Origin: Sulfurimonas sp.
Lineage (GTDB): Bacteria > Campylobacterota > Campylobacteria > Campylobacterales > Sulfurimonadaceae
Direction of reading: 5' to 3'
Length of the DNA: 64,000 nt
NCBI RefSeq assembly: GCF_029027585.1
Contig: NZ_CP093397.1
Coordinates: 1,229,405-1,293,404 of the forward strand
Shown here: positions 1 to 8,094 of the stretch, piece by piece
Layout: every line of letters begins with the position of its first letter
How positions within the stretch are numbered: position 1 is the stretch's first letter
The notes under the pieces: generated by a model
What the model was told of the DNA's origin: nothing
Seen by the model: the letters and a program-made list of their open reading frames with translations, nothing else
Database searches by the model: none
Made by a program: the position numbers and the translations under genes

Positions 1-101
1 TATATCCGCAATGGGTAACAGATGCTGTACGAAAAGCATATCCAAAATTACCAAATCCACCAGTTATTGAACTAGAAAAAATAATAAAGGAATTTAATTA
101 A
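1..101 (+). CDS. C-terminal end of an unidentified protein (5' truncated)
   Basis: An open frame enters from the left edge and ends with TAA at 99-101. It encodes about 32 residues rich in proline and lysine, ending IIKEFN. The stop overlaps the ATG of the iron permease by one base (TAATG), so the two genes are probably translationally coupled and the lost protein may belong to the same iron-uptake unit. Too little remains to name a family. Confidence 0.55.
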   Translation, partial: YPQWVTDAVRKAYPKLPNPPVIELEKIIKEFN

Positions 102-913
102 TGTTAGCAAGTTTTTTAATTACATTTAGAGAAGGGCTTGAAGCTTTTTTAATAGTAGGAATCATCATTTCTTATTTAGGAAAACTACAAGCTACAAAAT
201 ATAATAAATATATTTATCTTGGAGTAACACTAGGAGTAATAGTATCTCTTATTATCGCTTATATTTTTCAAGTAGTATTACTTGGGATTGATGATGCAAA
301 TTTAAAACACTATTTAATGATAGGTATTTTACTTTTTGCAACAATTGTTTTATCATACATGGTTGTTTGGATGGCGAATCAATCAAAAAATATTAAAGGT
401 GAAATTGAAGAAAATTTAAATAATCTTGTAACTACTGGAAATATCTTAGGAATGGTTTTTTTAGCATTTCTTGCCGTATTACGAGAAGGCTTTGAAACTG
501 TATTATTTTTCTCAAGTTTAAGTTTAAGTCAAAATATCACGATGCAAGATGGTGCTATAGGTGGTGGTTTAGGACTTGTTTTATCTGTTATATTAGTCTA
601 TTTAATTATGAAAGGTGCAAAAAACATACCTCTTAGAGAATTTTTTAAATGGACTGGACTACTTATCCTTATCATAGCAGGTGGACTTTTTGGTAGTGCA
701 GTTTCTATGATGCAAGCGAGTGAACTGCTCCCTACCTTTGTACCTGTGGTGTATGATATCTCAGGCATACTTGATGACAGAGGTTTATTTGGAACATTTT
801 TAAGAGCTTTGTTTGGCTACAACTCATCACCTACCCTACTTCACTTACTTTCATGGAGTTCTTACATGATAGGTGCTATTTATTTATGGAGAAAAACTTA
901 TAGTGCAAAATAA
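101..913 (+). CDS. FTR1-family high-affinity iron permease
   Basis: This is a polytopic membrane protein of 270 residues with about seven hydrophobic segments. Both REXXE iron-binding motifs of the FTR1/EfeU family are present: REGLE at residues 10-14 and REGFE at 128-132, each in a predicted membrane helix. FTR1 proteins carry iron across the inner membrane, usually with an extracytoplasmic partner that oxidises or presents the metal. That partner may be the truncated gene just upstream, whose stop overlaps this start. The 3' end overlaps the next gene by 11 bases. No Fur box lies in the few bases available upstream, so the promoter must be outside the window. Confidence 0.9.
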   Translation: MLASFLITFREGLEAFLIVGIIISYLGKLQATKYNKYIYLGVTLGVIVSLIIAYIFQVVLLGIDDANLKHYLMIGILLFATIVLSYMVVWMANQSKNIKGEIEENLNNLVTTGNILGMVFLAFLAVLREGFETVLFFSSLSLSQNITMQDGAIGGGLGLVLSVILVYLIMKGAKNIPLREFFKWTGLLILIIAGGLFGSAVSMMQASELLPTFVPVVYDISGILDDRGLFGTFLRALFGYNSSPTLLHLLSWSSYMIGAIYLWRKTYSAK

Positions 914-2297
914 TGATATAGTTATAATTGGTGGCGGTGTCGCAGGATTAATTGCTGGTATTGAGCTAATTAAAAGTGGCAAATCTGTTACAATTTTAGA
1001 AAAAGAGTCAACTGTTGGTGGACAATGTAAAACAGAAGTATTAAAAGTAGGTGATAAAGAGTTTAGATTTGATTATGGTGGTCATAGATTTATAACAAAC
1101 AATCAAAAACTTTTAAATTTCGTTGAGGAGATACTTGATGATGACTTACTAACATCACAAAGAAGTTCAGTTATACTGCATCAAAATAAAGTTTACGAAT
1201 ATCCCTTAAATCTTAAAAACCTTTTGAGAGTAGCACCTTTAAAACTTTTAATCGGTGCTTCTTTTGATACTATAAAAATAATACTTAAAATCACTCCAAG
1301 AGATGATACAAACTTTAAAACTTGGATAAGTTCAAGGTTTGGTAAATCTTTATATGAACATTTTTTTGGTCCATATACTCAAAAACTTTGGGGAATCAAA
1401 CCAGAGCTTTTAAGTGCTGACTGGGCAGGACAGAGAATATCATTAATAGATTTAAAAGATGTAGTTAAAAAACTATTTGCAAAAAGTAAAAAAACTGCTA
1501 GAACTTATGCAAGAAGTTATAGATATCCAAAGTATGGCTTTGGTCAACTACCACTTAAAATGGCAGAACAATTTAAAAAACTAGGTGGTAAAATATTTGT
1601 TGATGAGGAAGTTTTAAGTTTTGTAGTTGTGGATAATAATATAGATACTATCCGAACAACTAATCATACTTTCAAAGCAAACAAAGTCATCTCAACAATG
1701 CCACTAAATGAAATATCAACTAAGCTTGGCTTTGATTCAGGTTTAGGATTTAGAAGTTTAAGATTTTTATGCTTAGGACTTAGTGTTAAAGATTTTTCAC
1801 CACATACTTGGCAATATGTAAGTGATTACAACTTACTCCCTACAAGAATACAAGAACCAAAGAGAAGATCGCCTTTTATGGCTCCATCTGGTGAGAGTTC
1901 TATAATGTTAGAAATTCCATGTAATAAAGATGATGAAATCTGGAAGATGAATGATGAAAAACTTTTGGAGATAGTAAAAAAAGATTTAAAAAAACTAAAC
2001 TTTGATATTGAAGATAAGATAATTGATTATTTTTCTTTTACAACACAACATGCTTATACTATGATGGATATCAATTATAATCAAAAAAGAGATGAAACCA
2101 TAAAGTATTTAAATAAATTCCAAAACCTCATAATGGCAGGAAGACAAGGTACTTTTAGATATATTTTTCTTGATACTGCTATGGAAACTGGATTAATGGC
2201 AGCTGATTTAGTCTTAGGTAAAGGTATAACAAAAGAACAAATATACAATCACAGAAATGAAAAAACTGTGATTGAAACTAAAAATATAGGAGAGTGA
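903..2297 (+). CDS. FAD-dependent NAD(P)-binding amine-oxidase-like oxidoreductase
   Basis: The protein of about 464 residues opens with a Rossmann FAD-binding motif (IIGGGVAGLIAG) a few residues after the start, followed by the family signature GGQCKTE and a FDYGGHRF segment. These are seen in the protoporphyrinogen-oxidase/UDP-galactopyranose-mutase-like flavoproteins (COG1232 type). I chose GTG at 903 rather than an ATG at 873 because it places the Rossmann motif at the N-terminus and has a GGAGA ribosome site at about 888-892. It then overlaps the iron permease by 11 bases. The substrate is unknown. The downstream membrane glycosyltransferase suggests sugar or lipid-carrier chemistry, but this is inference. 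Confidence 0.75.
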   Translation: MQNNDIVIIGGGVAGLIAGIELIKSGKSVTILEKESTVGGQCKTEVLKVGDKEFRFDYGGHRFITNNQKLLNFVEEILDDDLLTSQRSSVILHQNKVYEYPLNLKNLLRVAPLKLLIGASFDTIKIILKITPRDDTNFKTWISSRFGKSLYEHFFGPYTQKLWGIKPELLSADWAGQRISLIDLKDVVKKLFAKSKKTARTYARSYRYPKYGFGQLPLKMAEQFKKLGGKIFVDEEVLSFVVVDNNIDTIRTTNHTFKANKVISTMPLNEISTKLGFDSGLGFRSLRFLCLGLSVKDFSPHTWQYVSDYNLLPTRIQEPKRRSPFMAPSGESSIMLEIPCNKDDEIWKMNDEKLLEIVKKDLKKLNFDIEDKIIDYFSFTTQHAYTMMDINYNQKRDETIKYLNKFQNLIMAGRQGTFRYIFLDTAMETGLMAADLVLGKGITKEQIYNHRNEKTVIETKNIGE

Positions 2298-2298
2298 A

Positions 2299-2856
2299 AT
2301 GAAAAAAATAATAATGATATTGGTTATGGTTTTAACTATAACCAATTTACAAGCCTACTCTTATGCAGCAGCAGGAAAAGAGCCAACCATAGATGCAAAA
2401 GAGCAAATAACAAAAGCAATGAATGAAGATAATTTCAAAGAAGCATTGAAAATATTTAAAGAAAATGAAAAAAACTATAAATATCTTACAAAAGAATTTA
2501 TTCCATCATTATATGCTGGTTTAGAGATATCGATACAAAATAAAGATAAAAAACAGACGATAAAGAATCTTGAACTATCCTTAGCCGCTGAAATACAAAG
2601 AAGAATAGACGGTGGTTTACAAAACATTAAAACTTACAATGTCGCAAAAGTGATGGTACTAAAAGCTAAAAAGTTTTATAATCTCTTAGCAGTAAGCTTA
2701 GATAAGAAAAATAACAAAAAACTAGAGTCTGCTATAAATAATTGTATTAGAGCCATAGGAAATCCTGGACTTTTTGGTGTTGGAAGTAAACCTGCAAACA
2801 AAAATGACTATATCAAAAATCAAAAAATCATAATTGAAGTCATTCAGTCTTTATAG
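2299..2856 (+). CDS. Secreted protein of unknown function
   Basis: The 185-residue protein starts with a clear Sec signal peptide (positively charged MKK, then a hydrophobic stretch to about residue 18). The mature part is lysine-rich, mostly helical in appearance, and may hold TPR-like helical pairs (for example NFKEALKIFKENEKNYK). I do not recognise the family. The start follows the flavoprotein stop by one base with a GGAG site just upstream, and its end overlaps the next gene by 23 bases, so the four genes from the iron permease onward appear to be one transcription unit. Confidence 0.6.
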   Translation: MKKIIMILVMVLTITNLQAYSYAAAGKEPTIDAKEQITKAMNEDNFKEALKIFKENEKNYKYLTKEFIPSLYAGLEISIQNKDKKQTIKNLELSLAAEIQRRIDGGLQNIKTYNVAKVMVLKAKKFYNLLAVSLDKKNNKKLESAINNCIRAIGNPGLFGVGSKPANKNDYIKNQKIIIEVIQSL

Positions 2857-4099
2857 TATCTCAATAGCCATAGCTACTCTTGCCTATGGTCTATTTATAT
2901 TCTCATATCCTCCGTCGTACTTTAATGATGACTCTCTATTTTTAGCAAATGGAATTTTAAACTTTTCTATCATAGATTTTTCTCCGCAATTTCCTGGATA
3001 TCCAAGCGTTATTATTTTAGGAAAAACTTTAAACTACTTTATAGACAATCATAAATATTCATTATTTATCTTAAGTGCTGGAGCTGGTATTTTACTGCCT
3101 TTGATGTTATTCTTATATGTTAAAGCTATTAAAAATGAGAAAGTTGCTTTTTTCACTTTTCTACTTAGCATCAGTTCAGTGTATTTGTTAAACATATCTT
3201 TGAGTATGCTAAGTGAGAGTGTAGGATTATTCTTTTTCTTTTTATCCTTATACCTTTTGGAAATAAAAAAACATAACCTATCAGGAGTTTTTTTAGCAAT
3301 AGCTTTTTTTGCCCGTCCATCTTATTTTGTCTTGTATTTAGCTGGTTTAGTATATTTATATTTTTATAAAAAAGATTCCATAAAAGATGTTCTCATACCT
3401 TTTATCTTCACAACTATTTTATTTCTAATTTTTATTTATCTATCAAATGGGATGCTATATTTTTACGAAGCAAAAAGATTTATTATAGGACATTTTAGTA
3501 TTTGGGGGACAGGACAACATAGTGAAATTTCATGGTTAAGTAGAATTTTTATAATAGAAAATTTACCTTTTATCTTTTTAATCTTTTTCTTTAAAACTTT
3601 TTTTCTAAAACACAAAGAAGAATATTTACTTTTATACATTCTTTTTTTATCATATTTATTATGGATTTTATTAGCACAAAATCCAGACAATATAAGACAC
3701 TTAGTTCCTCTAATTTTTATAGCAACTATATTTTTAGCTACACTTCTAAAAAACCAAAAAATCCTACTCTCTTTGCTAATATGCTTCAATTTAGCCTATA
3801 CTCTATCATCCAAAGCCAAGCTATCACCAATAGAACAAATCATATCAAAGATAAAAACTACTGACAGAATAATATTTAGCAATAGATCTATAAATATTTT
3901 AAAAAACAACTTGAATACAACAGTCTTTGACAACTATTATGTAGATAGTTCAACCTACTATAAAGAACATAGTAAATATTATGAGATAACCTCTAAAAAA
4001 CCTACCAAAGTAATGTACAAAACATTTAAAGGTAGGTTTCTAGGAGAAGATAATTATTATTTAATTCTTCCATACAGTAATAAATTCTTGTTTAAATAA
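2834..4099 (+). CDS. GT-C-like membrane glycosyltransferase (putative)
   Basis: The 421-residue protein has about ten hydrophobic helices. After the first one comes an acidic pair in the first extracytoplasmic loop (YFNDDSLF), the position of the catalytic acidic motif of GT-C enzymes such as the ArnT/PMT families. The C-terminal ~90 residues are more polar. Such enzymes move a sugar from a polyprenyl-phosphate carrier to an acceptor on the outer side of the inner membrane. The start is a TTG inside the previous gene. Family placement is by topology and the acidic motif only. The 3' end overlaps a convergent EAL gene by 39 bases. Confidence 0.55.
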   Translation: MKSFSLYSISIAIATLAYGLFIFSYPPSYFNDDSLFLANGILNFSIIDFSPQFPGYPSVIILGKTLNYFIDNHKYSLFILSAGAGILLPLMLFLYVKAIKNEKVAFFTFLLSISSVYLLNISLSMLSESVGLFFFFLSLYLLEIKKHNLSGVFLAIAFFARPSYFVLYLAGLVYLYFYKKDSIKDVLIPFIFTTILFLIFIYLSNGMLYFYEAKRFIIGHFSIWGTGQHSEISWLSRIFIIENLPFIFLIFFFKTFFLKHKEEYLLLYILFLSYLLWILLAQNPDNIRHLVPLIFIATIFLATLLKNQKILLSLLICFNLAYTLSSKAKLSPIEQIISKIKTTDRIIFSNRSINILKNNLNTTVFDNYYVDSSTYYKEHSKYYEITSKKPTKVMYKTFKGRFLGEDNYYLILPYSNKFLFK

Positions 4100-4774
4100 A
4101 TAACCCTGAACAAAATCAACACCTATTTCTTTTGCCAATTCTAAATCTGACTTAGTTTCAACCCCTTCTAAAACTGTATGTTTTTTTACTAATTTAGCAT
4201 ACTTAACTACACCTTTGGCAACTTCTATGTAAGCATTATTTTCCTTAATAGTTTTTAGAAAATCTATATCTAATTTTATAGTATCGGCTCTGTGTAAGAG
4301 AGAAGTAAAAAACATACTATTTGGTTTTGCATAGTCATCATAAGCATAAGGAATATTATACTCATCTAGCCAATCCATAAAGTATTCAATATCTTCTGCA
4401 CTTTCTTCATCAGAATTTTCTATGATTTCTATAATAATTTTTTCACTTGCATTAAACAGTTTAACCCAAAAAGCTATATGATTAGAATCAATTGCTACAT
4501 CTGGATCTAAATTTAAAAAAAGCTTTTTATCGCAGGGCCTACTGTCTAACTGAAATTTTTTTAAAATTGTTTCCACATAAAAGAAAAGTTCTTTATCACT
4601 ATGAATACTTTTGAAAAAGTCACTAGGAGATACTAACCTTTCAAAAAATTTAAATCTACTTAATGCTTCATACCCAATTATTTGCATATCTTCAACGCAG
4701 ATAATTGGCTCATAACAAACACCATAATCTCCATTTGCCATAATTGTTGTAATAATGTTACTGTTTAGATGCAC
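4061..4774 (-). CDS. EAL-domain protein, probable cyclic-di-GMP phosphodiesterase
   Basis: A stand-alone EAL domain of 237 residues without a membrane segment or sensor domain. The signature motif is intact (YEALSRF, E36-A37-L38), and later active-site elements are recognisable: NLDPD, EIIENS, DDYAKPNS in place of the usual DDFG loop, IKLDI with the lysine, EGVET, and QGYLF near the end. It should hydrolyse or bind c-di-GMP in the cytoplasm. The DDYA variant is mildly unusual. The gene points away from the iron island; the Fur box at 4825 lies in the shared divergent promoter region, so iron control is possible. Confidence 0.85.
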   Translation of the reverse strand: MHLNSNIITTIMANGDYGVCYEPIICVEDMQIIGYEALSRFKFFERLVSPSDFFKSIHSDKELFFYVETILKKFQLDSRPCDKKLFLNLDPDVAIDSNHIAFWVKLFNASEKIIIEIIENSDEESAEDIEYFMDWLDEYNIPYAYDDYAKPNSMFFTSLLHRADTIKLDIDFLKTIKENNAYIEVAKGVVKYAKLVKKHTVLEGVETKSDLELAKEIGVDFVQGYLFKQEFITVWKN

Positions 4775-4824
4775 TTTTCACCCTTTTTTAAACTAATAAT
4801 ATAAAAAAGAAGCTTAATTCTTTA

Positions 4825-4839
4825 TGATAATGATTATTA
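4825..4839. promoter_or_regulatory. Fur box
   Basis: TGATAATGATTATTA matches the 7-1-7 Fur consensus TGATAATnATTATCA at 13 of 14 defined bases. It lies between the divergent EAL gene and the unknown gene starting at 4901. Confidence 0.75.
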
Positions 4840-4871
4840 ATACAATATTAAGAGTTCTTAGATTATAATTA

Positions 4872-4886
4872 TGATATTAATTATCA
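4872..4886. promoter_or_regulatory. Second Fur box, adjacent to the 4901 start
   Basis: TGATATTAATTATCA matches the 7-1-7 Fur consensus at 13 of 14 defined bases and ends 14 bases before the ATG at 4901. With the box at 4825 this makes a tandem pair with centres 47 bases apart. Confidence 0.7.
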
Positions 4887-4900
4887 ACTAAAGGATATAG

Positions 4901-5695
4901 ATGAGAAAAGTAGGCTTTATGCAATATAAAGATCATACCAAAGAGATTTTACCAAAAACATATAAAGTAAATGAAAAAAAGTCTCAGCGCAAAATGTTTT
5001 GTATTATGATAAATCAATTTCTTTGCGATGAGGCAAAATTTTCACTAAAGAACACAGATCTTTTTAAAAATAACCTTCTTAATATTTTTGAAAATAAAAT
5101 CGAATCATTTTTTCAAATTTACAAACTTAGACCTGAAAAAAGTCAAAAAATAGTTCATATATATCATCATGATTCTATACTATTCAATCAATATTTCAAG
5201 CATAGTAAAAATCCGAAAATGAGATATTTAGCAAAAGATATGGACTATAAGTCAAACTTTAATATCTTACTCGGTTATTCTCATCCAGCTTCAGATTTAA
5301 TCCAACTAATTTTTAATGGAAAAGAAATTGAGATGATGCTTGATTTAAATAAAATCTTTACTCAAACAATATATCGTCGTATTAAACAAGAGATAAATAA
5401 AACTGTTACACTCGATACTCCATATATTCATATTGACCAACATGGAATACGAACAAGACTATATCCTAGATGGAAGCATGTAGACCCTAAAAATCTACAC
5501 AAAAGGAATAAAGATATAAGTGAAGGTTTTACACAATTAAACAATGAGGAGATTGATCAATGCTATTTAGTTTATCCAAAAACAGAAAATTTTAAGCGCC
5601 ATATACTGGTTAAAGGAGAATCATCAAATCAAATAAAGATGATTCCATATTCATTTACATTTTGTAACAAGGAGAAAAAACAATGTCAAAAATAG
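4901..5695 (+). CDS. Unknown cytoplasmic protein, probably iron-regulated
   Basis: I do not recognise this 264-residue protein. It has no signal peptide or membrane helix, is basic and rich in lysine, histidine and tyrosine, and contains several histidine pairs and clusters (HIYHHDS, YIHIDQHG). Cysteines are sparse, with a C-terminal CNKEKKQC pair. The ATG has a good AAAGGA site at 4891-4894 and two Fur boxes stand directly upstream. Its last 13 bases overlap the flavodoxin gene, which ties the two together in one iron-starvation transcript. A role in iron or flavin metabolism is inferred from context only. Confidence 0.65.
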   Translation: MRKVGFMQYKDHTKEILPKTYKVNEKKSQRKMFCIMINQFLCDEAKFSLKNTDLFKNNLLNIFENKIESFFQIYKLRPEKSQKIVHIYHHDSILFNQYFKHSKNPKMRYLAKDMDYKSNFNILLGYSHPASDLIQLIFNGKEIEMMLDLNKIFTQTIYRRIKQEINKTVTLDTPYIHIDQHGIRTRLYPRWKHVDPKNLHKRNKDISEGFTQLNNEEIDQCYLVYPKTENFKRHILVKGESSNQIKMIPYSFTFCNKEKKQCQK

Positions 5696-6186
5696 GACTA
5701 TTTTACGCCAGTTCAACTGGAAACACAGAAGATATAGCTTCTTTAATTAAAAATAAAATATCTGCAACTGAGGTAGAGCTTCATAATGTAGCTGAGTGTA
5801 CTGATGATGCTATGGAGCAATATGATTTTATAATTATAGGAGCTTCTACATGGGGAGAAGGAGATCTTCAAGATGATTGGGAAGATTTTCTTCCAAATAT
5901 TTCTAAAACTAATTTTTCTTCAAAAACAGTAGCACTGTTTGGTCTTGGAGATCAAGAAGAATATTGTGATAACTACCTAGATGCTATGGGAACTTTATAT
6001 GATGAAGTCATTAAACAAGGTGCAACTGTTGTAGGTTCATGGTCAACAGATGGTTATGAACATGATGAATCAAATGCTATTAGAGATGGCGAATTTGTAG
6101 GTTTAGCACTTGATGAGGACAATCAAGGCGAATTAAGTAATGAACGAGTTAGTGCTTGGATAGAACAGATTACACCTTATTTTTAA
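5683..6186 (+). CDS. fldA: Flavodoxin (long-chain type)
   Basis: The 167-residue protein opens with the FMN phosphate-binding loop (YASSTGNTEDIA) and contains the conserved GASTWGEGDL and LFGLGDQEEY segments that hold the isoalloxazine ring. The length and the inserted loop (CDNYLDAMG onward) fit long-chain flavodoxins. It is a low-potential electron carrier that replaces ferredoxin; in Campylobacterota it is a partner of pyruvate and 2-oxoglutarate oxidoreductases. Its place behind paired Fur boxes fits induction when iron is scarce. Confidence 0.95.
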   Translation: MSKIGLFYASSTGNTEDIASLIKNKISATEVELHNVAECTDDAMEQYDFIIIGASTWGEGDLQDDWEDFLPNISKTNFSSKTVALFGLGDQEEYCDNYLDAMGTLYDEVIKQGATVVGSWSTDGYEHDESNAIRDGEFVGLALDEDNQGELSNERVSAWIEQITPYF

Positions 6187-6202
6187 AATAGGGTGTAATC
6201 TG
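6166..6202 (+). terminator. Hairpin covering the flavodoxin stop codon
   Basis: CAGATTACACCTTAT at 6166-6180 pairs with ATAGGGTGTAATCTG at 6188-6202 (15-base stem with one G-U pair, 7-base loop). The loop contains the TAA stop of the flavodoxin gene. No T-run follows, so it may be a partial terminator, an mRNA 3'-end stabiliser, or an attenuating structure before the DUF1232-fur pair. Confidence 0.55.
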
Positions 6203-6215
6203 ATATTGATAACAA
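6201..6215. promoter_or_regulatory. Weak Fur-box-like site before the DUF1232-fur pair
   Basis: TGATATTGATAACAA matches the 7-1-7 consensus at only 10 of 14 bases, but extended to 19 bases (6202-6220) it matches GATAATGATAATCATTATC at 14. Position upstream of a Fur-family gene makes autoregulation plausible. Confidence 0.35.
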
Positions 6216-6282
6216 CTCTCAATATATTTTAAGTTTAATAAGTGTATAATTCTCTTATTATATTTTGATAAAGGTAATCATT

Positions 6283-6624
6283 ATGAGTTCCAATCCTCTT
6301 GATTTAGATTCTGTTTCTAAACTTTCTAACACATATAATGCAAATCAGACTGCTGTTGCTGTACAACAACATCAAAACAAATCTTGGTACAGTGACTTTA
6401 AACTACTTTTTTCAATGATGACTGATAGTAGCTTTAAGCTTCAATCTACAACTATGCTTAGTGTTGGTGGAGCTTTGGCTTATGTTGTACTTCCTACCGA
6501 TGTTGTACCTGATTTTATACCCTTAATGGGCTGGGTTGATGACGCCTTAGTTTTAAAAATAGTTATGGATTCAGCTAAGGGAGAAATCAATCGTTTTCGT
6601 CACTTTAAGACACAAGTAGCATAG
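6283..6624 (+). CDS. DUF1232 (YkvA-like) membrane-associated protein
   Basis: The 113-residue protein carries a DUF1232 core: a hydrophobic helix running into the signature LPTDVVPDFIPLMGWVDDA and a C-terminal amphipathic helix. The biochemical role of the family is not known; members are small and membrane-associated. I chose ATG at 6283 (AAAGG at 6270-6275) over a TTG at 6265. Its stop is directly followed by the ATG of the Fur-family regulator, so the two are co-transcribed. Confidence 0.8.
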   Translation: MSSNPLDLDSVSKLSNTYNANQTAVAVQQHQNKSWYSDFKLLFSMMTDSSFKLQSTTMLSVGGALAYVVLPTDVVPDFIPLMGWVDDALVLKIVMDSAKGEINRFRHFKTQVA

Positions 6625-7050
6625 ATGCCTCTTCAAAGCACTGAACGATACATTGATCTTTTTTGTTCAATGTTAAAAAGTGACAAACTAAAATGTACAC
6701 CTATTCGACAAGATATTTTAAGAGTTTTTTTTACAAGTGGACATATTAATGTAAAAGAAATTTTAAAACAAGTACAAACTTCTAAACAGTCAGTCTATTC
6801 AACTCTTAAACTTCTTTTATCATATAACATCATTACGAAACAAACACATAATAACAACTCTTTTTATGAGCTTACTAGAGGAAATGACCATTATCATCTG
6901 ATTTGTTCAAGATGTTGTGAACATGTAGAATTTTCTGACTCTGAATTAATTGAGCTTATTGATAAGATGGCAATTAAAAATAATTTTAAAACTAATAAAC
7001 TAGATATTGCACTTTATGGATTATGTGAGAAATGCAATATTGATAATTAG
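6625..7050 (+). CDS. Fur-family metal-responsive transcription regulator
   Basis: The 141-residue protein has the Fur layout: an N-terminal winged helix (TPIRQDILRVF to about residue 80) with recognition-helix region TSKQSVYSTLKLL, then a dimerisation domain with the metal-binding segment DHYHLIC and two CXXC pairs (CSRC and CEKC) for structural zinc. It could be Fur, PerR or a specialised paralogue; the sequence alone does not decide. It abuts the DUF1232 gene and stands 61 bases before the putative ferrosome operon, so it is a good candidate for its local regulator. Confidence 0.85.
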   Translation: MPLQSTERYIDLFCSMLKSDKLKCTPIRQDILRVFFTSGHINVKEILKQVQTSKQSVYSTLKLLLSYNIITKQTHNNNSFYELTRGNDHYHLICSRCCEHVEFSDSELIELIDKMAIKNNFKTNKLDIALYGLCEKCNIDN

Positions 7051-7055
7051 TAAAA
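7041..7055. promoter_or_regulatory. Possible Fur box upstream of the six-gene operon
   Basis: TGATAATTAGTAAAA matches the 7-1-7 Fur consensus at 11 of 14 bases; the left half is perfect and the right half is poor. It straddles the stop codon of the Fur-family gene and lies about 57 bases before the first gene of the operon. Confidence 0.3.
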
Positions 7056-7111
7056 ATTATAAAATACAGCTAACAAATACACTACTATTATAAAGAAATA
7101 AAGGACAGTAG

Positions 7112-7432
7112 ATGATTAAAACTGAAGATATATTGAAAATATCCTCATATTTTTCTAAAATCCATCATACACCTGGTAGATTAAGAGTTAAAATCGATAA
7201 GGCAATTTTAGATGAAGTTAAAAATATATCACTTGATGATATTCACTCTTTACCTAAACATATTGATGGACTAAAGAATGTGAAAGTGAATAAAATAATG
7301 GCAACAGCTACTATACTTTATGATGCCTCAATTTTTTCACCAACTATTTGGAATGACCTCATAGACGGTGTAAACATAGAAGAGAACACTGAGTTAATCA
7401 ATAAACTACAATCTCAAATTAAGGAGGATTAA
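7112..7432 (+). CDS. Small HMA-like protein with PGRLR motif (putative ferrosome operon gene 1)
   Basis: The 106-residue soluble protein has the motif HHTPGRLRVKI at about residues 18-28, followed by a beta-alpha-beta pattern like the heavy-metal-associated (HMA) fold but without the CXXC metal site. The P-type ATPase at the end of this operon has a related N-terminal motif (LPNRLRYKI), which suggests that the two share a fold or partner. Similar PGR-motif HMA-like proteins accompany P1B-6 ATPases. The stop overlaps the next start by one base (TAATG). A ribosome site (AAAGGA) precedes the ATG. Confidence 0.7.
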   Translation: MIKTEDILKISSYFSKIHHTPGRLRVKIDKAILDEVKNISLDDIHSLPKHIDGLKNVKVNKIMATATILYDASIFSPTIWNDLIDGVNIEENTELINKLQSQIKED

Positions 7433-8094
7433 TGAATCCAGATGAAGAACAACTACTATCTCAACAAGTAGATACAAGTGCTGATGTTGTACAACAGCTA
7501 CTACGAATTGCTTGTTATGATGAGTATAAAGCAAATGCTTATTACCAAAAAGTCATAGATACTTATGGCTCAGTTACACCTTTTTCAAACATTGTTCAAG
7601 CAGAGGTAAGACACTACACTGCAATAGAGCAACTATGTAAAAAGTATGGTGTTACGCCACCCATAAATGATTGGTATGACAAAATTCAAATAGGCTCCAG
7701 CTTAACTGAATGTTGTCAAGATGGAGTAGATGCAGAAATAGCAAATATAGAGATGTATGACAAGCTTTTACCTTTTGTTATGCAAGATGATATAAGAGAT
7801 GTCTTTTATAAAGAACAAGCAGCCTCTTACAATCAACACCTACCAGCTTTTGAGAGATGTGCTCAAAATAATCAGGCTAACGATAATCAACAACACCATG
7901 ATATATATAATATGGTTCAAGGTTTAATGAAGGGTGAAATGGACAGTACAAAAATCACACAAGCACTTACATCTATTGGAAGTAGAGATATGATGCTAGG
8001 TATGGCGGCAGGTGCTGCATTAGCGATGGCACTTAGTTCAGATGCATCAAAAGATGTATTTGATAAAATTTTTAATGATAAGGATAAATCATGA
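7432..8094 (+). CDS. Ferritin-like-domain protein with hydrophobic C-terminus (putative ferrosome operon gene 2)
   Basis: Residues from about 15 to 150 form a four-helix ferritin-like pattern with acidic/histidine positions spaced as in di-iron proteins: DEYKANAYY, EVRHYTAIE, DAEIANIEMYD and EQAASYNQH. It resembles the DUF2202-type ferritin-like family more than classical ferritin or bacterioferritin. A C-terminal extension contains a hydrophobic alanine/glycine/methionine-rich segment (MMLGMAAGAALAMAL) that could insert in a membrane. A ferritin-like domain attached to a membrane anchor, inside a metal-ATPase operon, suggests iron handling at a membrane. Overlaps the next gene by four bases. 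Confidence 0.75.
   Translation: MNPDEEQLLSQQVDTSADVVQQLLRIACYDEYKANAYYQKVIDTYGSVTPFSNIVQAEVRHYTAIEQLCKKYGVTPPINDWYDKIQIGSSLTECCQDGVDAEIANIEMYDKLLPFVMQDDIRDVFYKEQAASYNQHLPAFERCAQNNQANDNQQHHDIYNMVQGLMKGEMDSTKITQALTSIGSRDMMLGMAAGAALAMALSSDASKDVFDKIFNDKDKS

Noticed and set aside
7432..8094. Classical ferritin or bacterioferritin
   Set aside because: Length, helix motifs and the hydrophobic tail differ from both; it fits a DUF2202-like ferritin-superfamily protein better.
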